DNA of 64,000 nucleotides from an uncultured Ruminococcus sp. GTDB taxonomy: Bacteria > Bacillota > Clostridia > Oscillospirales > Ruminococcaceae. Position 1 is the stretch's first letter. Every line of letters begins with the position of its first letter. The stretch covers positions 41,511 to 105,510 of the forward strand of contig CALANW010000164.1 of NCBI GenBank assembly GCA_937926145.1, in the 5' to 3' direction. Made by a program: the position numbers and the translations under genes. Positions 8,041-16,068 of the stretch are shown here, piece after piece. A model generated the notes under the pieces. It had not been told where the DNA came from and made no database searches. It worked only from the letters and a program-made list of their open reading frames with translations.

Positions 8041-8772
8041 TTACTTTGTGAACTTGTTCTGGAACTTTGAAATTACAAAACCTACGCAGGCAACAACGCC
8101 GACGAGGATAACGCAGACAATAACGATAAGAATGATCCTCGGACCTTTTGAAATGGAAACAGTGATCTGTGATGCTTCCTGCTGATCGCCGATGTTTGCG
8201 ATAACTGTTCCGTCTGCTGTGGTGACGGTGAGGTCGTCGATATATGCAACCGTGCCGTTATAGCTTTCAAAGATCGGAATGGCGAAGCCGAGCCTTGTGT
8301 TGTCCGCATTTCCGGGGATAGCAATGGCAACGTCTGCCCATTTGCCTGCATTTTCATTGCTGAGGTCGGTGTTCATCCAAACGATGCCGTCCGAAAATAC
8401 CGTGAAAGACTGTGCAAGCTTTGCTGCGTCCTTATCGAATAAAACTTTCATTGAAACAGTGCAGCCTGCGAAGCTGTCAAGTCCGATCGAAGTAGAATCG
8501 AAGTAAAGTCCGCCGAAACGGTTGTCATCTGCAATGGATTCGGTAACATTTTCCGAAAGCATAAGCGAGCCATTGCCGTTTACCTTTGTCTGCTCGTCGA
8601 TAGAGGCTGTGAAACCTGTTTCCGCGGTCGAGCCGTAACTCTGGAACATTGAAAGAGAGGTATCGTTATCGAAGCAGAAAGTAGCCTCATCAGCGGCGAA
8701 AGCGGAAAAAGCAACTGCGGAAAGAGCCATTACTGAAGCCGCAGCGGCAGCTATGATCTTTGTGATTTTCAT
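8041..8772 (-). CDS. Secreted, membrane-anchored beta-rich domain protein
   Basis: A 243-residue protein with a cleavable signal peptide (residues 1 to about 26, ending AFAADEA). A beta-rich ectodomain of about 165 residues resembles carbohydrate-binding jelly-roll folds (alternating strands, VAYIDDLTVTTADG near its end). One C-terminal membrane helix (about residues 211-232) and a short basic tail (KFQNKFTK) follow. Topology is type I: outside domain, C-terminus in the cytoplasm. No catalytic motif is recognised. It could bind cell-wall or dietary glycans; the carbohydrate-binding assignment is inference from fold character only. The gene stands alone between its own promoter and terminator. 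Confidence 0.75.
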   Translation of the reverse strand: MKITKIIAAAAASVMALSAVAFSAFAADEATFCFDNDTSLSMFQSYGSTAETGFTASIDEQTKVNGNGSLMLSENVTESIADDNRFGGLYFDSTSIGLDSFAGCTVSMKVLFDKDAAKLAQSFTVFSDGIVWMNTDLSNENAGKWADVAIAIPGNADNTRLGFAIPIFESYNGTVAYIDDLTVTTADGTVIANIGDQQEASQITVSISKGPRIILIVIVCVILVGVVACVGFVISKFQNKFTK

Positions 8773-8856
8773 TTCAAAAACCCGTCCTTTATTTGTTGTG
8801 GCTGATAAGGTGTGCGGGATCTTTACCGTATCAGCAAATATTGATATACTATATAT

Positions 8857-8885
8857 ATTTTATTACAATACGCAAAATTTGTCAA
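8857..8885 (-). promoter_or_regulatory. Promoter of the secreted protein gene
   Basis: On the minus strand TTGACA (8880-8885), a 17-nt spacer and TAAAAT (8857-8862) lie about 85 bases upstream of the start codon. The -35 box is inside a palindrome (AAATTTGTCAATATG / CATATTGACAAATTT, about 8875-8911) that could be an operator or an upstream terminator. Confidence 0.7.
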
Positions 8886-8924
8886 TATGTTTTTACGCAT
8901 ATTGACAAATTTTATTTTGCATGG

Positions 8925-9215
8925 CAGGGAGCCCCTGCAGGCAGTTCGCGCCGCGCTCCACTTCGTTCCGCTTTTTTGCGTTGGAAATAAGTTTATGTTC
9001 GCGAAAAAAGCTGATCAATGCGTCCGAAAAACTCAATCGAGGGGAAGCCCCCGCGGGCAGTTCGCGCCGTGCTCCACTTCGTTCCGCTTGTTTGCGTTGG
9101 AAATAAATTTATGTTCGCGAAGAAAGCTGATCAATGTGTCCGAAAAACTCAATCGAGGGAAAGCCCCCACGGGCAGTTCGCGCTGTGCTCCACTTCGTTT
9201 TCGCTTGAAGTGAGG
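8925..9215. repeat. 116-bp tandem repeat, about 2.4 copies
   Basis: The word GCAGTTCGCG recurs at 8941, 9057 and 9173, exactly 116 bases apart. Between them the units share CTCCACTTCGTTCCGCTT, TTGCGTTGGAAATAA, TTTATGTTCGCGAA and CTCAATCGAGGG with scattered substitutions; the third unit is cut short. A diverged single unit lies at 13565-13700. Open frames through it are artefacts of the period. The space 9216-9294 ends in AATTACGCATTA units and holds nothing else recognised. Confidence 0.9.
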
Positions 9216-9294
9216 GGAAATTGCTCAATTATTAATTCAAATAAAAAGTTTCATCACGCTCAATAATTACGCATTAAGCGTTACGAATTACGCA

Positions 9295-11331
9295 TTATTC
9301 CTCGGCACCGCCCATTGAAAGAATAACATCGCTAACAAGGTTTCCGGGGAGCTGTTCATAGCGGAGAAATTCGAGCGAGAAGCTGCCCTTGCCGCGTGTG
9401 ATCTGGCGGAGCTGAGTTGTGAAGCTCTGCATCTCGCGGAGAGGAACTTCGGCTTCGATCTCGGTCATACCGTTCTTAACAGGGGTCATACCGATAACTC
9501 TGCCGCGGCGCTTGTTGAGGTCGCCCATAATATCGCCCGTGTTTTCGTCAGCGGCGGTAACATAAAGCTTGCCTATTGGTTCAAGGATAGTCGGGTCAGC
9601 CTGCTTTAAGCCCTCTTTGTATGCAAGCGAAGCGGCAGTCTTGAACGACATTTCCGAGCTGTCAACCGGGTGGTAAGAACCGTCAACGAGGATAGCCTTT
9701 ACTCCCATTACGGGGCAGCCTGCGAGAACGCCTTTCTTCACGCAGTCCTGAAGTCCCTTTTCAACTGCGGGGAAGAAGTTCTTAGGAACAGCGCCGCCGA
9801 CAACTCTTTCTTCAAATACAAGTCCGTCCGAAATGCAGGGTTCAAATTCGATCCAAACGTGACCGTACTGACCGTGACCGCCCGTCTGTTTCTTGTATTT
9901 GCCCTCTGCCTTTACCTTTTTGCGGATAGTTTCGCGGTATGCTATCTTTGGCTCGGTGAGAGTTACCTCTGCGCCAAATTTATTTTTGAGCTTAGCAACA
10001 GCGTTTTCGAGGTGCTGTTCGCCAAGTCCCTTGAGGATCTGTTCCTTTGTGAATGGGTCAAGTCCGAAGCTGAGAGTCTTATCCTCTTCGATAAGTCTTG
10101 CGATGCCCGAGCTTACCTTCGCCTCGTCACCCTGAGTCTTAGCGTGAACAGCCATACCAAAGCAAGGCTTCGGAAAGTCGGGTGAAGCAACGGTGACAAC
10201 TCTTGACGAAGCGCAGATTGTGTCGCCCGTGTTCGCGCTTATCTTTACCGCAACGGCAATGTCGCCTGCGGAAGCTTCGGTGATCTCGGTCTGCTTCTTG
10301 CCGACAAATGTGTAAAGCTTGCCGATTTTTTCGGGAGCGGCTGTTCTGCTGTTGATGTAGTCGGTGTTGGCAGTGATCTTGCCGCCGAGAACTTTGAGGA
10401 AGGACATTTTTCCTACGAACGGGTCGGCAACGGTCTTGAAAACGTAAGCCGCAGTCGGTTCGCTTTCGCTGTATTTGATCTCAACGATGTTTCCTGCGGC
10501 AGTTTCAGCCATAACGGGCTTGTTGTCTGCAGGCGAGGGGAGAAGAAGTGAAATTTCCTTCAAAAGCATATCAACGCCGGCGGTCGAGGTCGAAGAACAG
10601 CATACAACAGGAGTGATTATGCCCTCGTTCATACCCTTGTGGATACCGTGAACGAGTTCTTTCTGAGTGAAAGCTTCGCCCTCGAAGAATTTTTCCATAA
10701 GCGAATCATCGGTCTCGGCAACAGCCTCGGAGAAAGCGGCAACAAGACCGTCCATACGGTATTCAAGCTTTTCGGAAACCTCTGCGGTAGGCATTTCGGT
10801 TTCAACAGCATTGCCGTTTTCATCGTATGTATAAGCTTTCATTTCGATAAGGTTTACGAACGAAACTACCTGATGATCCTTGATTATCGGGAAAACAACA
10901 GGGCAGACGGTCGGACCGAATTTCGTTTTGAGCTCGGTGAGAACGTTGAAATAGTTAGCGTCTGGGTCATCGACTTTTGTGATGACGAACATTTTCGGCT
11001 TGCCAAGGTCTGCGGCGAGGTCGTAAGCCTTTTCAGTGCCGACCTTAACGCCCGACTTTGCGGAAACGGTTATCATTACCGTGCCTGCGGCTGAAACAGC
11101 TTCGTACATTCCTCCTGCGAAGTCGAAAAGACCGGGTGTATCGAGAAGATTTACTTTTATATCGTTATATTCAAAAGAAGTAAGCGACGATGCAAGCGTT
11201 GCGGACGACGGCTCGATTCGCTGAGAAGCACCCGATTTGAGAAGAAGTGCTTCGGAAAGCGCAGTCTTGCCTGAACCTGAGTGGCCTGCAAGGGCGATAT
11301 TTCTTATGTTTTCTGCGGAATACGGTTTCAT
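9295..11331 (-). CDS. EF-G-like translational GTPase paralogue
   Basis: A 678-residue protein with all EF-G domains: P-loop GHSGSGKT (residues 16-23), G3 motif DTPG, G4-like TKVD, the beta-barrel domain II, and domains III-V (HGQYGHVWIEFEP and the C-terminal GSFSLEF). It differs from canonical EF-G: the G3 motif reads DTPGLFDF, so the catalytic His that follows DTPG in EF-G (DTPGHVDF) is Leu, and G4 has Thr in place of Asn. It is therefore an EF-G paralogue of the kind widespread in clostridia, not the housekeeping factor. Its role, whether in translocation, recycling or regulation, is unknown. The start has a GGAGAG ribosome binding site and the stop abuts AATTACGCATTA repeats. It is divergent from xpt. 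Confidence 0.85.
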   Translation of the reverse strand: MKPYSAENIRNIALAGHSGSGKTALSEALLLKSGASQRIEPSSATLASSLTSFEYNDIKVNLLDTPGLFDFAGGMYEAVSAAGTVMITVSAKSGVKVGTEKAYDLAADLGKPKMFVITKVDDPDANYFNVLTELKTKFGPTVCPVVFPIIKDHQVVSFVNLIEMKAYTYDENGNAVETEMPTAEVSEKLEYRMDGLVAAFSEAVAETDDSLMEKFFEGEAFTQKELVHGIHKGMNEGIITPVVCCSSTSTAGVDMLLKEISLLLPSPADNKPVMAETAAGNIVEIKYSESEPTAAYVFKTVADPFVGKMSFLKVLGGKITANTDYINSRTAAPEKIGKLYTFVGKKQTEITEASAGDIAVAVKISANTGDTICASSRVVTVASPDFPKPCFGMAVHAKTQGDEAKVSSGIARLIEEDKTLSFGLDPFTKEQILKGLGEQHLENAVAKLKNKFGAEVTLTEPKIAYRETIRKKVKAEGKYKKQTGGHGQYGHVWIEFEPCISDGLVFEERVVGGAVPKNFFPAVEKGLQDCVKKGVLAGCPVMGVKAILVDGSYHPVDSSEMSFKTAASLAYKEGLKQADPTILEPIGKLYVTAADENTGDIMGDLNKRRGRVIGMTPVKNGMTEIEAEVPLREMQSFTTQLRQITRGKGSFSLEFLRYEQLPGNLVSDVILSMGGAEE

Positions 11332-11530
11332 AACGGGATCTCTCCATTCTTGAATAAAAATTAGTATAAATTAAACAAAATATTGCTTTTTTATGTTTAT
11401 TATTATATACCTTTTGTTTAATATAATCAATCCCTTAGCATCAACTTTTACAGTTATTTTAAATATTTATACCAATTCTTGTGCATATTGACGATAGAAT
11501 ATACTTTTTTATAAAAAACACGGTCGGATA

Positions 11531-11559
11531 TTGACGAAAAATAATTAGTGTGGTACAAT
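11531..11559 (+). promoter_or_regulatory. Promoter of xpt
   Basis: TTGACG (11531-11536), a 17-nt spacer and TACAAT (11554-11559) lie 46 bases upstream of the start. I looked for a purine riboswitch between this promoter and the gene; the leader is too short and lacks the conserved core. Confidence 0.7.
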
Positions 11560-11605
11560 TAAAGATAACATTTTATCGTAAAAATTTTTTGCGGAGGTAA
11601 ATTTA

Positions 11606-12193
11606 ATGAAACTGCTTGAGGATAGGATCATTAAGGACGGCATTGTCAAAGACGGCGGAGTTCTGAAAGTTGACAGCTTTCTCAATCATCAGATGGATAT
11701 TGACCTTTTTAACGAGATCGGAAAGGAATTTAAGCGCCTTTTCAGCGAAGAGAGCAAGCGCATCAATAAGATACTGACGATAGAAGCATCGGGCATCGGC
11801 ATCGCCTGCATCGTTGCACAGCACTTCGGCGTTCCCGTTGTCTTTGCGAAAAAAGCGCAGAGCATCAATATCGACGGCGAAGTCTACAGCACGAAAATAC
11901 AGTCATTCACGCATGGAAAAGTATATGACGTTATCGTTTCAAAGAAGTACATATCGAACGAAGATCATATCCTTATCATCGACGACTTCCTCGCAAACGG
12001 CTGCGCACTTGAAGGACTTATCGACCTTGTACAGAGCGCAGGAGCAACAGTTGAGGGTATCGGTATATGCGTAGAAAAAGGCTTCCAGCCCGGCGGCGAA
12101 GCTATCCGCAAGCGCGGCATACACCTTGAATCGCTCGCAATCGTCGACGCAATGGACGCTTCAACGGGAACAATTACTTTCCGCAAGCAGTAA
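11606..12193 (+). CDS. xpt: Xanthine phosphoribosyltransferase
   Basis: A 195-residue cytoplasmic enzyme that converts xanthine and PRPP to XMP in purine salvage. It begins MKLLEDRI, has the Xpt-type TIEASGIG block for the hood and phosphate loop, KKAQSINI, and the PRPP-binding motif [15 protein letters not shown] in which the two acidic residues bind ribose. Length and motif order match Bacillus Xpt. GGAGG lies at a good distance from the ATG. It is monocistronic, with no purine permease alongside. It is convergent with the aldo/keto reductase gene, and the gap is occupied by structured repeats. Confidence 0.93.
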   Translation: MKLLEDRIIKDGIVKDGGVLKVDSFLNHQMDIDLFNEIGKEFKRLFSEESKRINKILTIEASGIGIACIVAQHFGVPVVFAKKAQSINIDGEVYSTKIQSFTHGKVYDVIVSKKYISNEDHILIIDDFLANGCALEGLIDLVQSAGATVEGIGICVEKGFQPGGEAIRKRGIHLESLAIVDAMDASTGTITFRKQ

Positions 12194-12227
12194 GAAATAC
12201 GAAAATGCGGCGAATTCGCTCAAAATT

Positions 12228-12457
12228 AAAGTTTACGTTAATTCTGAAAGAATTTCGCTTTGTTCAAAGGGTGGCAGGGGTCAAGGGGACAGCGTCCCAT
12301 GTCGCTCTCCGCAGAGAGCGAAACACCCTAAACTGACAGCACAAAATTTTGTTGCAATAGAAAAATATCTAACAGCAAAAAAGGCGCAATTCACACCAAA
12401 AAGGTAAAACAGAAAATGAAAAATCATTTTCGTAAACCTAAAAATGTGAATTGCGCC
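12228..12457 (+). repeat. GGCGCAATTCACA repeat element, copy A
   Basis: A non-coding structured element of about 230 bp. In order: AAAGTTTACG, GCAGGGGTCAAGGGG, a hairpin CGCTCTC/GAGAGCG (12303-12320), CCCTAAACTGACAG, and a terminal stem AGGCGCAATTCACA paired with TGTGAATTGCGCC that encloses AAGGTAAAACAGAA and CGTAAACCT. Related copies are at 41266-41479, 41726-41939 and 51045-51272. All four are downstream of genes at convergent junctions. The terminal stem can act as a terminator for xpt. Confidence 0.85.
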
Positions 12458-12484
12458 ATTCTGTTTTCCTAAAGTAAAATATCC

Positions 12485-12529
12485 TTGCCGATAATATATG
12501 TGAACGAAGTGAATATATATTATCGGCAA
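12485..12529. repeat. 15-bp hairpin with GAACGAAGTGA loop
   Basis: TTGCCGATAATATAT pairs perfectly with ATATATTATCGGCAA; the 15-nt loop contains GAACGAAGTGA. The same loop core occurs in a different stem at 41659-41695. Confidence 0.8.
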
Positions 12530-12585
12530 CACAATATAAACAGTTACAGAAAATAAACAGTAAAGCACCGATTCAGAAAATATAG

Positions 12586-12634
12586 TGTCGGCATAAAATG
12601 CGCAGAGCGAAACAATGAGCATTTTATGCCGACA
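12586..12634. repeat. 16-bp hairpin with GAGCGAA loop
   Basis: TGTCGGCATAAAATGC pairs perfectly with GCATTTTATGCCGACA around a 17-nt loop starting GCAGAGCGAA. An imperfect relative lies at 41507-41553 with the loop GCAGAGCGAAGCGATAA. It probably terminates the aldo/keto reductase transcript as well. Confidence 0.8.
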
Positions 12635-12684
12635 ACGTTTGAGTGTGTGATGATTAAGTTTGATTGATTTTCAAATCGTTTTTA

Positions 12685-13548
12685 TCAGAACAGCCTCTCA
12701 TCGGGATTTTCGTGAACCCCACATTCCCCGACCATTTCGGAGAGCGCGACCATATCGGACGGCTCAATATCAAAGCCGAAAACGTCAAGATTCTGCTTTA
12801 TATGTTCGGGCGAAACTGACCTTGCGAGCGGAACAAATCCGTTCTGTAAGCACCAGCGTATGCACAGCTGAGGTATGCTGACACCGTATCTTTCGGCTAT
12901 CTTCGCGAGCGGCTCGGACGAAAGTGCTTTGCCTGTCCCGAGAACGCTGTAGCCCTCGATAAGTATTCCCTTGTTCGTGCAGGCGGAGATAGTTTCTTCG
13001 TCAACGTCACCGGGGCAAAGGCGTATCTGATCTACGCAGGGTGAAATTTCCGCCGTTTCCATAAGCGCGTCAAGATGCCTTGCACAGAAGTTGCTCACGC
13101 CGATAGCACGGACTTTTCCGTTACGGCAGAGCGTTTCCATTGCGCGCCAAAGCTCGGCGTTGCGTTCTTTCCAGCAGGCGCGGAATTTCAGCGGATTCGG
13201 CCAGTGTATAAGCAAAAGGTCGAGATAGTCCGTTCCGAGCAGAGAAAGCGATTGCTCGCAGGCGGCAATAGCTTCATCATAAGTGCGAATGTTGTTCCAA
13301 AGCTTTGTCGTGAGAAAAAGCTCGTCACGGGCAATGCCGCTGCGCTTTATCCCCGAGCCGATGAACTCTTCGTTGCCGTATGCGGACGCAGTGTCGATGT
13401 GCCTGTAGCCTGCACGGATAGCTTCAGCGGCGGCAAGTTCGGCGACTGAGCCCTCGATCTGCCATGTTCCGAAGCCAACGCAGGGTATTTTCACTCCGTT
13501 GAGAAGCTCAACAGTGTCGGCAGAGCCTTTAACATTATCTGTCAGCAT
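12685..13548 (-). CDS. Aldo/keto reductase
   Basis: A 287-residue NADPH-dependent oxidoreductase of the AKR superfamily (TIM barrel, cytoplasmic) that reduces aldehydes and ketones to alcohols. The catalytic tetrad is visible: Asp and Tyr in HIDTASAYGNE, Lys in FLTTKLWN, and His in LLIHWPNP. The family motif GVSNF follows. The N-terminal VGFGTWQI and length suit the 2,5-diketo-gluconate reductase-like prokaryotic subgroup; the true substrate cannot be read from sequence. GGAGG precedes the start. It stands alone, and the space upstream (13549-13790) holds a diverged unit of the 116-bp repeat. Confidence 0.92.
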   Translation of the reverse strand: MLTDNVKGSADTVELLNGVKIPCVGFGTWQIEGSVAELAAAEAIRAGYRHIDTASAYGNEEFIGSGIKRSGIARDELFLTTKLWNNIRTYDEAIAACEQSLSLLGTDYLDLLLIHWPNPLKFRACWKERNAELWRAMETLCRNGKVRAIGVSNFCARHLDALMETAEISPCVDQIRLCPGDVDEETISACTNKGILIEGYSVLGTGKALSSEPLAKIAERYGVSIPQLCIRWCLQNGFVPLARSVSPEHIKQNLDVFGFDIEPSDMVALSEMVGECGVHENPDERLF

Positions 13549-13564
13549 AAAATGTCCTCCATGT

Positions 13565-13700
13565 GGGAAGCCCCCACGGGCAGTTCACGCCACGCTCCGC
13601 TTCGTGACGCTTATTGCGTTTGAAGCAGGTTTGTGTTCGCGGATATAGTTTGTTTGAAAAACTCTACAAATCGAAATATGCGGGGATATCCCCGTTGATA
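13565..13700. repeat. Diverged single unit of the 116-bp repeat
   Basis: Shares GGGAAGCCCCCACGGGCAGTTC, CACGCTCCGCTTCGT, TTATTGCGTT and TTTGTGTTCGCGGA with the tandem array at 8925-9215, in the same order. Confidence 0.75.
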
Positions 13701-13799
13701 ATATCTATTGTCATTATACCATAAAATCGGCTGATATCAATGAATTTTTTGTGTATTTTAATTAAAAATGATTTTTTGACACTTTTTTTGAAAAAACGC

Positions 13800-13828
13800 T
13801 TGACAAATATGCTTGTATCTGCTATAAT
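13800..13828 (+). promoter_or_regulatory. Promoter of tRNA-Ser
   Basis: A perfect consensus TTGACA (13800-13805), a 17-nt spacer and TATAAT (13823-13828), ending 14 bases before the tRNA. Confidence 0.9.
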
Positions 13829-13842
13829 AACATAGTCGGCAC

Positions 13843-13935
13843 GGAGAAGTCGCCTAGCCCGGTTTATGGCGCACGACTGGAACTCGTGTATGGGTTAATA
13901 GCTCATCGAGGGTTCGAATCCCTCCTTCTCCGCCA
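13843..13935 (+). tRNA. tRNA-Ser (anticodon GGA)
   Basis: The acceptor stem GGAGAAG/CTTCTCC is followed by discriminator G and an encoded CCA. The anticodon stem CACGA/TCGTG encloses the loop CTGGAAC, giving anticodon GGA, which reads UCC and UCU. The long variable arm (about 17 nt) between the anticodon and T arms is diagnostic of serine tRNAs. The T arm contains GGTTCGAATCC. A 13-bp terminator follows at once. Confidence 0.97.
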
Positions 13936-13936
13936 C

Positions 13937-13968
13937 AAAGCCCTGCAAATGGAAGTTTGCAGGGCTTT
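13937..13968 (+). terminator. Intrinsic terminator of tRNA-Ser
   Basis: AAAGCCCTGCAAA pairs with TTTGCAGGGCTTT around 6 nt, followed by further T residues. Confidence 0.93.
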
Positions 13969-14001
13969 TTTGTTTGTATAAATGCTCGGAGAGGGAGCCG
14001 T

Positions 14002-14862
14002 TTAAATCGTTCCGCTTATTGTCAGAACGCTTCTGCCGGGTTCAACATTCCAGCTTCCGTCCGTATTCTGCGTGTACTGTGCCGCAGGGACTGTAATTGC
14101 ACCCGCTGTGGTTGCAAACGCACCGGTTGTACTGTTGTAGGAATAGTTTGCTGCGGCTGTCCATGGAGTGTTGTTGAATGAAACCGAAATGTTTTCCAGG
14201 ATCGGCGCAAAGGTATCTTCGACAACCGTATCATCTGTGGCAGCAACTGCGGACGCACCTCTGTTTTCGATCGTAAATTCATAGGTGACAGTGCCGTTAT
14301 CGGCAACCTGTGTCGGTTCAAGCGACTTTACGATGGATAAGATCGGTTCTTCCGAGAATACCGTATTTGATGTTCCCGAAATGTCGCCGACAAGTCCGCT
14401 GCCTGTCAGAGCAGCCGTGTTTGTTATGCTCTGACCTGCGCCGAGAGGTGCGAAGCTGTTTGCTCTTGCTTCATAAACGATAAGAACATTACCGTTGGCA
14501 GGAATGGTTATTCCGCTGAAAACAAGCGGAGATACCGACTGTGGGATCAGCGGTGCGGGAGCGGTGAGCTGTCCGTTTGAAAAAAGTCTTGCCGAACCGC
14601 TTTCAAATGTCAGCGGAACAACATTCTGACCTGCGAACTGATATCCTCCCAGATCATCGGTAACGGTAATATCGTTATAAGCGGTGTTTCCGGCGTTGGC
14701 GATGCTGATGATGAACGTCATCTTTCCACCCTCGGAATAGCTGCTGCCGAGAGTGGATTTTGTTACGCTCACGGTGTCGATTATTTCTCCCGTGACAGTG
14801 TTGGAGCTGGTCACAGTACCTTTGTAGACGAGCTGTGCTTTATTTGAAAAAGGAATTGCCAT
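14002..14862 (-). CDS. DUF11 repeat protein, putative spore-surface protein
   Basis: A 286-residue protein with two DUF11-type beta-sandwich domains: GGKMTFIISIANAGN (about residues 45-60) and DNGTVTYEFTIENRG (about 195-210). I choose the ATG at 14862 (protein MAIPFSNKAQ) over one 78 bases upstream because it has an AGGGGG ribosome binding site. The longer version adds residues of no apparent homology. There is no signal peptide or membrane segment. A sigma-K-like promoter sits directly upstream, so synthesis late in the mother cell and deposition on the spore coat or exosporium is a reasonable inference. DUF11 itself says only that the protein is an extracellular or surface-type beta repeat. 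It is convergent with the tRNA gene. Confidence 0.75.
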   Translation of the reverse strand: MAIPFSNKAQLVYKGTVTSSNTVTGEIIDTVSVTKSTLGSSYSEGGKMTFIISIANAGNTAYNDITVTDDLGGYQFAGQNVVPLTFESGSARLFSNGQLTAPAPLIPQSVSPLVFSGITIPANGNVLIVYEARANSFAPLGAGQSITNTAALTGSGLVGDISGTSNTVFSEEPILSIVKSLEPTQVADNGTVTYEFTIENRGASAVAATDDTVVEDTFAPILENISVSFNNTPWTAAANYSYNSTTGAFATTAGAITVPAAQYTQNTDGSWNVEPGRSVLTISGTI

Positions 14863-14905
14863 ATAATGACCCCCTGTAGTTATTTTCGGGATAAGATCCC
14901 TGTTA

Positions 14906-14933
14906 TAATTTATGCAGACTGCAAAAAAATTGT
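14906..14933 (-). promoter_or_regulatory. Putative sigma-K promoter of the DUF11 gene
   Basis: On the minus strand AC (14932-14933), 17 nt, then CATAAATTA (14906-14914) fits the sigma-K consensus AC-N16/17-CATANNNTA. No sigma-A type -35 box is present at the right distance. The match is short, so it is suggestive only. Confidence 0.45.
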
Positions 14934-15071
14934 CACACATACATTGAATCTGTTATTTCTTTATGCTATACTTATAGTGGTTTACGGACTGAAAGTGTAA
15001 AAAATCAAGCAAAAGCTTGCATGTATTGTTTTTTTAGTCTAAAAAAGAATTTCTTCAAGGAGAACGGAAAA

Positions 15072-15521
15072 ATGCGTTTTGTTATTCAAAGAGTAAAAAA
15101 TTCAAAGGTCACGGTAAATAATGAGGTCGTAGGTAAGATCGGAAAGGGCTTTATGGTTCTTATCGGCATTTCAAACGAGGATACGACCGAAACGGCGGAT
15201 AAAATGCTGCGCAAGCTGTTAAATATGCGCATATTTGAGGACGAAAACGGCAAGACGAACCTCGGCTTGCAGGACGTTGGCGGTGAGCTTCTGCTGATAT
15301 CGCAGTTCACGCTCTATGCGGACTGCCGAAAGGGCAACAGACCGTCGTTCATCAATGCAGGTGCGCCCGATATGGCGAAAAAGCTTTATGAATACATGAT
15401 CGAAAAGTGCAAAGAGAGCGTTGCGGTCGTTGAGCAGGGTGAGTTCGGCGCAGATATGAAGGTCGAGCTTCTCAACGACGGACCTTTCACTATAATCCTT
15501 GACAGCGATGATCTGGCTTAA
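15072..15521 (+). CDS. dtd: D-aminoacyl-tRNA deacylase
   Basis: A 149-residue cytoplasmic proofreading enzyme that hydrolyses D-aminoacyl-tRNAs. The start at 15072 (MRFVIQRV) is chosen because AAGGAG lies 9 bases upstream and it matches the family N-terminus; an earlier in-frame start adds 17 unrelated residues. Family motifs are SQFTLYAD (about residues 77-84), NRPSF, and [10 protein letters not shown] at the C-terminus. The last holds the Gly-cisPro element that gives chiral selectivity. It is alone in its transcript here, although often next to relA in Firmicutes. Confidence 0.96.
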   Translation: MRFVIQRVKNSKVTVNNEVVGKIGKGFMVLIGISNEDTTETADKMLRKLLNMRIFEDENGKTNLGLQDVGGELLLISQFTLYADCRKGNRPSFINAGAPDMAKKLYEYMIEKCKESVAVVEQGEFGADMKVELLNDGPFTIILDSDDLA

Positions 15522-15535
15522 GCTGATGCGCAGTC

Positions 15536-15618
15536 AGATTTTTCGTCAGATTGTATAGAAATTTCGCAGGTATACTGTCGTATGTCAAGAAATTTATGTG
15601 CAAGATGACGTAAAATCT
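15536..15618. repeat. 30-bp-arm imperfect hairpin element
   Basis: AGATTTTTCGTCA..GAAATTTC (15536-15565) is largely complementary to GAAATTT..TGACGTAAAATCT (15589-15618) around a loop of about 23 nt. It lies between dtd and the IS110 relic. It is non-coding and could be a terminator or a short palindromic repeat. Confidence 0.6.
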
Positions 15619-15634
15619 GCAAGCAGATGAGGTG

Positions 15635-15793
15635 CTAAGGCTTTAGCCGGTGGTTTTTAGAGGTGACCTTAAGGAGCTTAAAGCCTTCGTGGTTGTTTGA
15701 AAAAGAAAAGTGTTCAATAACAATAACGCCGTCTGAATCAACAGCCGCAGCTACATGAGTTTCCTTTGCAATATCAATTCCAACATAAATCAT
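15635..15793 (-). pseudogene. IS110-family transposase, N-terminal relic
   Basis: The frame from ATG (15793) encodes 52 residues starting MIYVGIDIAKETHVAAAV, which is the first conserved acidic motif of the DEDD transposase/recombinase of IS110 elements. The frame then meets a TAG stop; a full protein is about 300-400 residues, so about 85 percent is missing. There is no trace of the C-terminal Ser-containing domain. It is a dead element, transcribed leftward if at all. Confidence 0.85.
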
Positions 15794-15990
15794 AAGTTTT
15801 ACCTGCCTTGTAAAGTTATTTGGTACTGTTTTCGTGCCACTTAGTTTTATTCCCGTAAACTTGCGTGAGATTAAAATTCTTTGACTTATCCAGCTATAAA
15901 CATTGTAAATAAAACTGTGGCTTTACACTCCTTATAGTAGTCAAGCTACAGAAAAAAATTAAAAGTCCACAGCACCTGTTTTATTATACC
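15794..15990 (-). mobile_element. Non-coding left end of the IS110 relic
   Basis: About 200 bases of non-coding sequence lie directly upstream of the relic transposase start (on the minus strand). They contain no other gene. In IS110-group elements this region encodes the bridge RNA that guides target and donor choice. Whether a foldable bridge RNA remains here cannot be decided by eye. The outer boundary is approximate. Confidence 0.45.
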
Positions 15991-16068
15991 ACAAATTTGG
16001 AAAGGAGAGTATGATTTAGGCTTTACTATATCATACAAATGTATATATGGAAAAGGAGACAGACCCGA

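Noticed and set aside
8925..9215. A CRISPR array
   Set aside because: The whole 116-base unit repeats, including the would-be spacers; there are no short direct repeats with unique spacers and no cas genes.
8793..9266. Several overlapping short open frames of 60-108 codons
   Set aside because: They arise from the 116-bp tandem repeat, share peptide fragments in different frames and lack ribosome binding sites.
11332..11605. A purine riboswitch in front of xpt
   Set aside because: The promoter leaves only about 40 nt of leader and none of the conserved core is present.
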